This document shows positions 9,741 through 18,092 of a stretch of DNA of 25,000 nucleotides, in pieces. A program made the translations under genes and the position numbers. How positions within the stretch are numbered: the first letter of the stretch is position 1; each line of letters opens with the position of its first letter. The stretch spans positions 1 through 25,000 of the forward strand of contig JAKLZA010000063.1 in assembly GCA_030704615.1 (NCBI GenBank), in the 5' to 3' direction. Under the pieces are notes generated by a model. That model was not told the DNA's origin and searched no databases. It saw only the letters and a program-made list of their open reading frames with translations. This stretch comes from Takakia lepidozioides (Eukaryota; Streptophyta; Takakiopsida; Takakiales; Takakiaceae).

Positions 9741-10756
9741 ATGCCTCCGAAATTGGACCCGTCCCAGGTGGTGGAGGTCTATGTGAGAGTCACAGGTGCG
9801 TTGGATCTTGACGCTTCTCTGTTTGAAGATCTCTATGTTAGGTCAGATTGGGTCGGGGGTCTTAAGGTTGCGGCAAACATATTCCGTGCTGTGCATTGTG
9901 TTTCTTCTTGTGGCAGTGTTGCATGGTGGATGAGAGTCCTGTGAAAGGGGGGCAATACATGAGGAGTCTTTCTAACGAATTTCTGAACAGGAGGGGAGGT
10001 GGGTGCGGCATCTTCGCTCGCCCCTAAAATTGGGCCCTTGGGGCTTTCCCCAAAGAAGATCGGAGAAGACATTGCTAAGGAGACTGCTAAAGACTGGAAG
10101 GGTCTGCGGGTGACAGTGAAGCTGACTGTACAAAATCGACAGGTTTGGCCCCCCTGCTCTCTTTCCATCTGTATACAACACTCTCCAGACAGAGGCTTCC
10201 CAGTTCGGGCAGAGCCGTTTACTGAGATTTCTGTAAGTAAACGGCTCTGCCCGAACGGAGAAGCCGTTTTACTCACAGAAGTTTATTTCATAGAATAGTA
10301 GTAATGCTGATGCATTCGGATTATCCATCAAAAGATCGTATGGAAGAAAACCAGGTACTTGAGTATGTACTTGTTTGTTAGATAATGATCCTGTTGTATC
10401 GTAGTTACATGAAGCTTCGACCGCATGAATTGCGCATCTGATAATGAATACATGCACTTGTGCAGGCTAAAGTCGCAGTTGTTCCAAGCGCAGCAGCTTT
10501 GGTAATCAAAGCCCTGAAAGAGCCAGAGAGGGATAGGAAAAAGGTGAAGAACATTAAGCACAGTGGAAACATTTCCTTAGATGATGTTATAGAGATCGCC
10601 AAGATCATGTCCCCCAGGTCTATGGCAAAACAGTTGTCAGGGACAGTGAAAGAGATTCTAGGCACTTGTGTGTCTGTGGGTTGCACCGTAGATGGAAAGA
10701 ATCCGAAGGACCTGCAAACAGAGATCGATGAGGGAGAGGTGGAAATTCCAGAGTAG
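9741..10756 (+). CDS. RPL12: Cytosolic 60S ribosomal protein L12 (uL11); exons 9741-9795, 9991-10142, 10466-10756
   Basis: The spliced frame encodes 165 residues (Arabidopsis L12 has 166). The protein starts [19 protein letters not shown] and continues through [20 protein letters not shown], the N-terminal uL11 domain. The C-terminal rRNA-binding domain includes [19 protein letters not shown] and [18 protein letters not shown]. uL11 forms the base of the ribosomal stalk on 28S rRNA and helps recruit GTPase factors. The splice sites are cacag|gtgcgt, gaacag|gagggg, cgacag|gtttgg and tgcag|gctaaa, with phases 1 and 0. Introns are 195 and 323 bp. The second carries a striking hairpin. No coding lesions are visible. 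The start is fixed by the conserved MPPKLDP. Confidence 0.97.
10194..10265. repeat. Near-perfect hairpin in RPL12 intron 2
   Basis: The arms 10203-10223 and 10236-10256 are exact reverse complements over 21 bp (starting GTTCGGGCAGAGCC), with a 12-base loop. Allowing two mismatches, the stem extends to GGCTTC (10194-10199) pairing with GAAGCC (10260-10265), giving 30-bp arms. A further AGCCGTTTTACT follows at about 10262. It could be a tiny foldback element, a small-RNA-producing hairpin or a recent local inverted duplication. Confidence 0.85.
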
Positions 10757-11582
10757 TTGACAAGGAGTGTTGTATTCTGTTTCTCTCAATTTTTCTGAGA
10801 AGCTTCAGTTAACTTAAAAAGGCATCTCTTGATTCTTTGGCAGAGTACAATGTGTGTGGTTCTTGTTTGTGTAAGCGAGATCCAGAGTACAAAGAAAATT
10901 GTTGAAATTCTGAATAGGCAAAACATGTGGATGTTCATGTCTTGGGCTGGCCGAATGTAGCAGATTTTCCTCATGGAAGCCAATATTGTCTGATGATGTG
11001 AGTTTAGCTTTCAGCCTCTATTCTCTGAGGTTGATTACTGCCATGCGGAAATTGTTTGGCTAGCTAGGTATTCATGTAATGTATGCTGCGCCGCCATAGT
11101 CTGCACTGCTGTGTTTGCGGAATTGTACATAGAAATGCTGCTTCGCTTGGTCATCTACAAGGAAGTGGAGAGAGTTGACGACATTTGCAAGCAAAACCTT
11201 GCAAGACAAGAAAAATAGAGGAAGAGAGGAAAAAGAGAAAGGAAGAAGAGTGATATTATGTCCGCCGGAATCCTGAAGAGCCCATGACATCCAGGGGAGG
11301 CCCGAAGAGCCCAAGGGGATGAAGACCACAGCAAAATTGAGATTTTTTAATGGGGGGGTGACAGACAATAGTTCGATTGGTGGTGCTGAAGGACTACACA
11401 TGGTCAAACGGTTGAAGTTGGGGTGAGATGTATGATAAACTCTTACACAGGAAAACATACTGCTTAGCATATGCAACATATGTAGGCAAAGGAAGGAAGA
11501 GGTTTGAAGTCCTTGTCCAATAAGCTGTAGAAAGTCTTGCTCACTTGCTCTCCACATCTGTACTACCTTCCATTCCTGCTCT
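10757..11582. other. RPL12 3' flank and intergenic region
   Basis: The first 200-300 bp are presumably RPL12 3' UTR. The rest has only short frames. A 161-residue minus-strand frame (11072-11557) has no recognisable domain and is probably chance. A purine-rich GAAGAG stretch lies at about 11200-11250. Confidence 0.4.
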
Positions 11583-11715
11583 TGCCCTCTGGTTTGGATA
11601 CTGCTATAAACACAGCCTGTGACTGCTCACCTGAAGCACTCCTGTCCTGGTGTTTTAGTAGATACAGCATACCTAGTCAAATTTGTACTTACTTTCTGCT
11701 GACATACCATTGTAG

Positions 11716-11772
11716 GAGTCATGGTCCTTATGCCGCATCAACGAGTTTGATAGAATATCTTCCGAGCATCAG
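11716..11772 (+). pseudogene. MCM8: MCM8 Walker-B exon relic, copy 1
   Basis: A 57-base exon-like block between tgtag and gtaatg reads ...LCRINEFDRISSEHQ. It corresponds to the MCM AAA+ Walker-B segment (CIDEFDKM...EHQ in MCM8). The first catalytic Asp is Asn, and the preceding Cys and following Met are also changed. It is on the opposite strand to the other MCM8 exons of this locus. Confidence 0.65.
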
Positions 11773-11920
11773 GTAATGGGCCACACATGCCCTCTGGTTT
11801 GGATACTGCTATAAACACAGCCTGTGACTGCTCACCTGAAGCACTCCTGTCCTGGTGTTTTAGTAGATACAGCATACCTAGTCAAATTTGTACTTACTTT
11901 CTGCTGACATACCATTGTAG

Positions 11921-11977
11921 GAGTCATGGTCCTTATGCTGCATCAACGAGTTTGATAGAATGTCTTCCGAGCATCAG
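11921..11977 (+). pseudogene. MCM8: MCM8 Walker-B exon relic, copy 2
   Basis: Second tandem copy, reading ...LCCINEFDRMSSEHQ. It keeps Cys and Met at the two positions where copy 1 differs, so it is closer to the MCM8 consensus and probably keeps the state before duplication. Confidence 0.65.
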
Positions 11978-12064
11978 GTAATGGGCCACACATGCATTCT
12001 TTTTGCAAACAACGCCTTTCTCCATGGTAACTGACAAATTAGGTGCGGGTTCAGCCTCTTTTCA

Positions 12065-12877
12065 ATGAGACATGAGAACAGCACCTGCTTCACGTACATA
12101 ATCTCCACTCAGGACATCCTTGATAACTGCCACAGTGAGCGCAACACTGCTGGTAGTGTTTCCACCAACGTAAATGCCGCATGGTGCCACTGTGGCAGCA
12201 GCTTGTAGGATCTGACTCTTTCCAAACCAGGATCCCTGCTAACAATCAGGAATGCTCTTTGCATCAGGTAGCATTAGTTTCGCTCTTCTGACTCATTTCT
12301 TTTGTAGTCTAAGTACCTCTGCATTTTCCACACTGTTTTGGCTAATAAGACCCTGGGTTACAGCCAAAGTAGGACATAACCTTTCTTCACTGCCATGAAA
12401 GTTTGCTAAAGTGAAGGTTGAATACTCAATGTTGGATGTCAAGACTCTAAGAACCGATTTAGCACCATGCAAATATTAAGAACCAGTAAGTTGTGAATCA
12501 CAGCATCTTCCGTCAGCCTTATACAAGTCGACCAAGTAAGTACATACCAACAATAATCACATAGATGTCTCCTCTGACAGACACCTCGTCGTTGCGCATT
12601 GTGTCCTTGTACACCTCCAAACAGCACTGGAACGATACCTGCTACAGATAAAAAATACTGAGAGTCATGCATTGCTTGATGTACCAAATTCAGAAGCCAA
12701 TACAGTACGCAGACACCAGCATCATCAGGACTGATTCGAGATAACTCTACTTGCTTAATTTACTCAGTACAAGTGCCATACATTGGGGTAGAATTTGGGA
12801 AATATGATATTCCTGAGAGAAGCATTTTACCTTTCCCAAGTCCATGGCCACAAATTGAAGGACAAAATGCAATACAT
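12065..12877 (-). pseudogene. MCM8: MCM8 pseudogene, three exon relics (12831-12877, 12548-12641, 12065-12235)
   Basis: MCM8 is an AAA+ helicase of homologous recombination. On the minus strand the first relic reads FCPSICGHGLGK (family: CPSIYGHELVK) and ends at a GT donor. The second reads AGIVPVLFGGV, then after a frameshift VSVRGDIYVIIVG. The third reads [18 protein letters not shown] (family GDPGLGKSQ, so Walker A is broken), then [18 protein letters not shown], and ends at a TGA after EAGAVLMSH. Introns lie between the pieces, so this is not a processed copy. The frameshift, broken Walker A and stop show it is dead. The following exon lies inverted at 11716-11977. The upstream exon is cut where a SINE begins at 12878. 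Confidence 0.8.
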
Positions 12878-13020
12878 CATTGGGCACACCGGAGGGAAAC
12901 GTCACCACCTAGACCAACCGGCCACGAAACAAAATCATACCACAGGACAGAGTAGCAGGATTGAACCCTGAACCACCTGGGTGACACATAGTGCACTTAT
13001 CCAACTGAGCTCCAGCCGCA
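12878..13020 (-). mobile_element. tRNA-derived SINE, 3'-truncated second copy
   Basis: It is closely similar to 9401-9537. On the minus strand the head is well kept: GCTGGAGCTCAGTTGGATAA (A box, D-arm-like) and GGTTCAATCCTG (B box), with normal tRNA-like spacing. The 3' half and poly(A) are absent. The element ends exactly where MCM8 exon sequence begins. No clear target duplication was seen, so the truncation may come from a later deletion or rearrangement. Confidence 0.75.
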
Positions 13021-13541
13021 GGTATTTGTTGGTTTTTTATGCCTTTCAATTTTTAGGAATGATTGTTTTTTAGCCATAGTACGTGAATAGTATATTAAAA
13101 ATAATAATAAAAGTATAATCTTAAGAAGAAAATCTTCTAATCTGGCGGTGGATATGGCTGAATGTTTTTGAGGTAATAAATAACTTATCAGATGGGGTGG
13201 GTGGACACTAGATTCAACGGTCACTATTAGGGGGACTCAGGAAATGTGGGATATAAAAAAAGATTTTGTGGGCCAGGGTCTCATTTTCACAGCGTGTCGT
13301 TTTATCTCCCTTAAGGATATGAGCTGTGAAAGGTCCACAGGTTGTGCTGGCAGAGCTTAACTCAACAAGGAACCTGCTACTGCAACAAGCAGCTTGCCTG
13401 CATAGACCACCATCCTACTCCACGTGTGTCTTCTCTACACATTATGAATTCTAGTTTGATGGAAAACACGGATGTATAAGCCATGAGGTTACAAGTTAGA
13501 AAGCTCATATTAAGTATAAGGACAGGTACTGGAATAGGGCC

Positions 13542-13688
13542 ATGGACAGGGGTATTCTTCTTGTGGCTCTTTGTCTGTCTTTTGAGGCAACGCCTTCCTT
13601 GGTTGTTTTTAGATTTCTGGGCTCCGTTGCTGCCTCATCTACTACTCTAATGGCTAAATCTCTTTCTCAAAAGGCTGCAACAAGATAG
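13542..13688 (+). CDS. Possible small secreted peptide, 48 aa
   Basis: ATG to TAG reads MDRGILLVALCLSFEATPSL and then a Ser/Ala-rich tail ending SLSQKAATR. The start looks like a signal peptide with a cleavable region, but there is no cysteine pattern or known family. It could be the first exon of a lost gene or chance. Confidence 0.2.
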   Translation: MDRGILLVALCLSFEATPSLVVFRFLGSVAASSTTLMAKSLSQKAATR

Positions 13689-13737
13689 CCTTCACTCAGG
13701 TATCCTTCCAAAAAAGGAAGTAAAGAAAGGATCTATC

Positions 13738-13927
13738 TAATAATAGTTGCACACTGTAACCCAGTAGGTAGAGTGGATATATAAAGGAAGTTGTTGCGGG
13801 CATGGCTGCTGGGATCCAGCCTGGCTGAACCCTAGACATCCTCCAGCATGGCCCATTCTGTTTGATCAGGTGCATGCCATACCACGAACTAGTGAATAGT
13901 AAGGTGAATAATAATGTTTGCACACTG
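13738..13927 (+). mobile_element. Candidate short retroelement with flanking near-repeats
   Basis: TAATAATnnTTGCACACTG occurs at 13738-13756 and 13909-13927 (17 of 19 bases agree). In between, just inside the left copy, TAACCCAGTAGGTAGAG resembles a tRNA D-arm/A box. CTGGGATCCAGCC further on is a poor B box. No poly(A) was seen. This is a weak SINE candidate. Confidence 0.3.
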
Positions 13928-13965
13928 CGAGTAATCAACAAGAAATGAGTCTTTATCATTCATTC

Positions 13966-13971
13966 TTTATT
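13966..13971 (-). terminator. Possible polyadenylation signal AATAAA of the inositol kinase gene
   Basis: AATAAA on the minus strand, about 230 bases beyond the proposed kinase stop at 14202. It is plausible by distance only. Confidence 0.35.
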
Positions 13972-14201
13972 GGCCACCCTAACCACATACAATGTCTCAG
14001 ATCCAAAATCAACAACAAAGGTCTAGCTTTGTAAGAGCCACTTATCTCTCACAAAGTAATCAGTCATCATCCCTAAATTCAATTGAATGTGACCAACATG
14101 AACAGTGTTGGTGCTTCTGGATACATTCATATGTGCCAAGGACTCCAAAGGTGAATCAACAAATTCGCTTTCACAAATGGACTGTATTATGATGAGAACC
14201 T

Positions 14202-16466
14202 CTACTGGCTGCAAAGGACACCAAGACTTTGCTTGACATCTGACTGGCCACGGAAAGGGCCCTCTTCCACCAAAATTTCTGTTGGCAAATTCTGCATACA
14301 AACAGAAGTGTCGAAGTTGTCAGAAGTGTCAGAGTTGTCAATAATCGATGTGGAAAATATACTGACGGTCGCGGCCACATTCAGCAATGGCCAACTAGTG
14401 CATTAGCGCCGTATGGCTGATCAGAAAGCATTTCACAAAGTGAAGAGTGAAGAAAGCCCTCATGTACAGGTGAGCGAGCTGCTATGACCTCCCTCAGGAG
14501 AGACACGTTTACTGAGCTGTACTAAACATGACGGTGATTCAGAATGGGTGGATGTATTATAGAAAACACCAGTGTCGTACTCTACTACGGATCCAGTCAG
14601 GTATTATGTTCAATACAATTGTTACCCCATGTTAATACCCCAGCTGTCAGTCACAGTGAGACAGCGGAATTATAAGAGCTAAAAGCTCACTTTCTGTATA
14701 AAAAAAAAAAAAAGTAGAATATGACTTCAAATTGATTTAACATTAACTTGAAAGCCTGAAATAATTTACGCTTACATGAAGGGGTTGGAACAAGTACCTG
14801 CAATTGCTGAGGAGTGAAATGAGGCACACCAACTTGAGCAACAGCAAGGCCACCAAAGTAGTTGCCCATTAGGACTGATTGGCCAACTGACAGTCCTTGA
14901 TACAACCCTGCTGCAAAGCCGGCCAGAAAACTGTCCCCCGCACCAGTTGGATCAACTTCTACTGCTGGAAATGCAGGGACTCTATACTCGTGGTCCTTCG
15001 AGTAGATACGGCTCCCATTCTTCCCTTCAGTCACGATAACACTAGTCTTTTGTCTCACAGTCTCTAAGTCAATGTAACAAGCCTCATTGCGGGCTGCCTT
15101 CAAAAACGAAATCCCATGGAGAAGATTGTAAAAGGGGGTCTCTTCCAAATTCCGTAGTCCCACAAGGCCTGTCTCTGGATCAATTGTTCGTATAAGGGCC
15201 TGCACACATTTTGGATAGAACACTTCACTCCAAATATTGTTGCACTCAATGTATGACATGCTTTACCATTGTGTAAATGGCAGTGCTTTCTTTCTGCTGG
15301 GAGAGCGCCTACTTCCTGCAAAGTGATCAACCCTATTCCTCGTATGTTGATAGGAGTATCACAAACCCCTACTTGTGGATGTCAGAAGAAGCATTTACCT
15401 GTACGTCAACAACAACATAGCGCGAAACCTCCACCATTCGCTCCAGAGTTTCAGGCAGAACCTCGCTTGCAATGCCCACTGCTAAGCCGAGTTCAAATTG
15501 AACGGCAGGAATGTCATGAGGCTGAATGGGCTCACAAATGTTGCCAGCCTTGAGGACCCTCTCCTCTCCCAATGTGAAGTCAGCAAAAAACTGGGTGGTC
15601 AATTGACCTTCAATAAAGTCAGGAGGGTGTGTTATCTCAGATGAATAAAGGAAGTCAGGCCCCACCTTGGATGCCACCTGCGCACAAACTATTGAGTCAG
15701 AATCGTGGCAATAAACAAGAATTTCCACATAAGAAGTGTAGCTTTTACAGCTTGGTGTTCAATCTAATCAAATTCCCGGGAAATCCTAAATATCTCCTTG
15801 GGGTGAAATGAGGTTGTGGTTCCTTCCAGTTGTCATATCTACCATCACTAGACGATTCCAGCTCCTTGACACTTTCCATTGATAACAGTTCACACATTTA
15901 CCGAGAGCAAGGCATCAGATGCCAAAAGTTTTTGGAAGGAAACTCACAGGAGCAACTGCACTAACAGTTGGTAACCCATCCTCACAATGCCAAAATGATT
16001 ACAGTAAGATGTTGGAAACAATGACTACCAAGATCCCTATCACGTCATCTAATGACAATCCATAAACAATTGGTGATACCAAACACCTTGTAGGAAGACA
16101 CCCATATTTTCCCTGAGTAATTTCTTCCCCACAAAATATTAAACCCTGACTTGTTTGATGCTCGTAGGGTGAGAAGGCACTGTTTAATATTTCAAGGAGG
16201 AGCTGCGTTCAAAAGCAGCTAACCTGACACTCCATCCCAAGAGCTCCAAATACATTGGTGATGTATGAGACCGACCCCCCCAAGCCTTCAACTTCTCTCC
16301 CGTCATGTAGGGTAAGTCGATCATGGCAGTAGTGGCCTACAACGAGTGCTGCACACTGGTCCCTTCTCCTGACGGAATGCCGGCGAAGGTATCGCCCATG
16401 AGAATCCGGCACCTGGGTTCTCTCATTGAAACCCACCTCATCCACCCATACAAGCGACTCCTTCAT
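14202..16466 (-). CDS. MIK: Myo-inositol kinase, pfkB family; exons 16466-16224, 15677-15399, 15199-14798, 14291-14202
   Basis: This pfkB/ribokinase-fold enzyme matches Arabidopsis MIK (At5g58730), which phosphorylates myo-inositol with ATP in the cytosol and feeds phytate and inositol-phosphate pathways. Landmarks are ALVVGHYCHDRLT and GLGGSVSYITNVFGALG in exon 1, VASKVGPDFLYSS and LPETLERMVEVSRYVVVDVQ in exon 2, and ALIRTIDPETG, GISFLKAARNEA and VDPTGAGDSFLAG in exon 3. GAGD (residues about 260-263) is the anion hole with the catalytic Asp. Introns are GT-AG and phase 0 throughout. The model gives 337 aa. The start at 16466 is the first ATG in its frame, giving a longer N-terminus than Arabidopsis. 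The last exon (NLPTEILVEEGPF...) has a good acceptor but no recognised homology. Reading through the exon 3 donor would end instead near 14687. Confidence 0.88.
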
Positions 16467-17770
16467 TTTTCCAACAGAGAAACAGACAACAGAGAAGTTC
16501 GGTAAGAAAGACGTACTGAGCCTATGCCCTTGTGCACCTTAACCCCAGATACAATTTGGAAGAGGGCGAAGGGAAAGAAACAGGGGAGAAAGGTGAACAT
16601 GAGGGACAAAGATGGGCAACCGTAAGCTCGAAAGCCTTGCCCAAGTGATGTACTTGTCACTGGAATTTGTCATAACCTGACACACCGGATCCAGAGCATC
16701 TGTCGCACCTGGGCACATTCTTGTAAGCAAGATATGCATCCGAAGGGAAAACTGAACAAATCCAACTTGTCAAAGCAACTAAGCTGATTCACCCCCAAAA
16801 AACACATTTTTGCCTGTCGACATGGGCATTAAGCCTGATCCATGGCGAAAATTCGTGTCCCACTTTGCTGATTACAATTCAACTTCCCTCATACTAAAGT
16901 TGTGACTGCCGAATTGTGTCACAACATGAACCAAATCCTCGCTGCAACTCTTTCACTAACCCATACAATCCCTCCAAGATAAAAGTCTCCGCAATCTCAA
17001 GCATGTGGGAAAGCTTGAAGTCTACTGCCATCGCGCTGACAAAGTAGCGAAATCACTCACTTGAGAAGTTGAAAGATCAGGAGTAAAAGGAGAGGCGAGA
17101 GGACTCTGAGCGAAAGAATCACGAGCGCCTGCTTGCCCTAATCTCAACACATCCACGTGCAAATTCCGCACACGAGACCCTTGCTTACTTGCAAGATTAC
17201 GAAGGGGGGGCTTTGTCGGTGTTCCGTTTTGATGTACGGTGCTGGAATGAGTTTCCGTCCCCTTCCCCTCTGTCTCCCTCTCACTATCACTCCCCATCTC
17301 TTCTCTCCTTTCAAACAAGGCCGGGGCAAAGCCACAGAGACGCACTACTTCCAACCCACGCCACACACACAGACAGCAGCAAAGCCAAGCAATGCCTCTG
17401 CAGTGTGCTCTGCCACACTACCCTCCAAGCATTCCACCCACTACTCCTCCTGCCTGTCCGTCTCTCTGTCTGTCTACGCGAGCGCGTGAGAGAGAGACAG
17501 ACATCAAAGTCTTTGCAGGAAGGTCGGAACCAGGAACACGTCCTGCAGGAACACGATGAGGCCTAACCTTGGATGACCGTCCGACTCTTGCATCCATTGC
17601 AGCAGCATTCATCCCGATGCATCCACATTCTGGCCCTCCTGATTGAAGCCCGTGGATGGCTTCGCCAATCAATGAATCTACTAGTGTGTGAGAGCATGTG
17701 TGAGAATCCGACAGTATCCGAGGACGAACTTAGAAAACAATTTGCGAGATTCCTACCTTATGTTTGACAA
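16467..17770 (-). promoter_or_regulatory. Inositol kinase 5' flank (promoter/5' UTR region)
   Basis: There is no recognised gene. Around 17220-17520 the plus strand is strongly CT-rich, with TCTCTGTCTGTC and GAGAGAGAGACAGACA runs, as in many plant 5' UTRs and promoters. A 114-residue minus frame (17366-17022) contains an AA|GTGAGT donor-like site. It could be an upstream exon of the kinase but shows no known domain. Confidence 0.4.
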
Positions 17771-18092
17771 ACCACTTCAATAGTCAAAGGATTGACAACA
17801 TGTGACATTCAGGGATCAGTGAGCCAGTCAGGGGCCCACAGAGATGCAGATTCCAGGTGAAACTTGCACTGTAGACTTGTGATCACAGTGGCTGGAACCC
17901 TTCTTTCACTCTGCTTTCGTGTGATGAACGTGGGTTCATCTGGAGGTTACTCGAGACCAGCCACAGAATTTTGTAAGGGTGCATTATAAATTCAAGAGTT
18001 TAAATCCACCCCCCAGTAAGATTTTGAAGAATCAAAGGATGCCTCTACTTTAATTCATTGACATGAAAGTGGCCATCAGCCCCCGCGTTCCG
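17771..18092 (-). other. Presumed UTR3 3' UTR and short intergenic spacer
   Basis: The sequence after the transporter stop codon, with no frame of note and no clear AATAAA found. The two minus-strand genes are head-to-tail here. Confidence 0.4.

Larger units (their letters stand above)
11583..11992. repeat. 205-bp tandem duplication (two copies) containing an MCM8 exon relic
   Basis: Copies 11583-11787 and 11788-11992 match with period 205, and TGC continues to 11995. I see only two base differences, both inside the MCM8-like exon (about 11733 and 11755 in copy 1). The duplication is therefore recent. Confidence 0.92.
13021..14201. other. Intergenic and kinase 3' flank
   Basis: There is no conserved gene. 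It holds a short frame with a signal-peptide-like start (13542-13688) and a possible SINE bounded by near-repeats (13738-13927). The right part (about 13966-14201) is probably the 3' UTR of the minus-strand kinase. Confidence 0.4.

Noticed and set aside
11072-11557. 161-aa minus-strand open frame
   Set aside because: No domain or splice support, and odd hydrophobic composition. Likely a chance frame opposite purine-rich DNA.
12300-12420. Minus-strand AKTVWKMQ resembling the AKTVNENLKM part of MCM8
   Set aside because: It lies between two earlier MCM8 exons, where an intron is expected, and the match is too short.
17022-17366. Minus-strand 114-aa frame as first exon of the inositol kinase
   Set aside because: It has a donor-like site but no homology. 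The kinase frame already has a usable ATG at 16466, so it was left as a possibility only.
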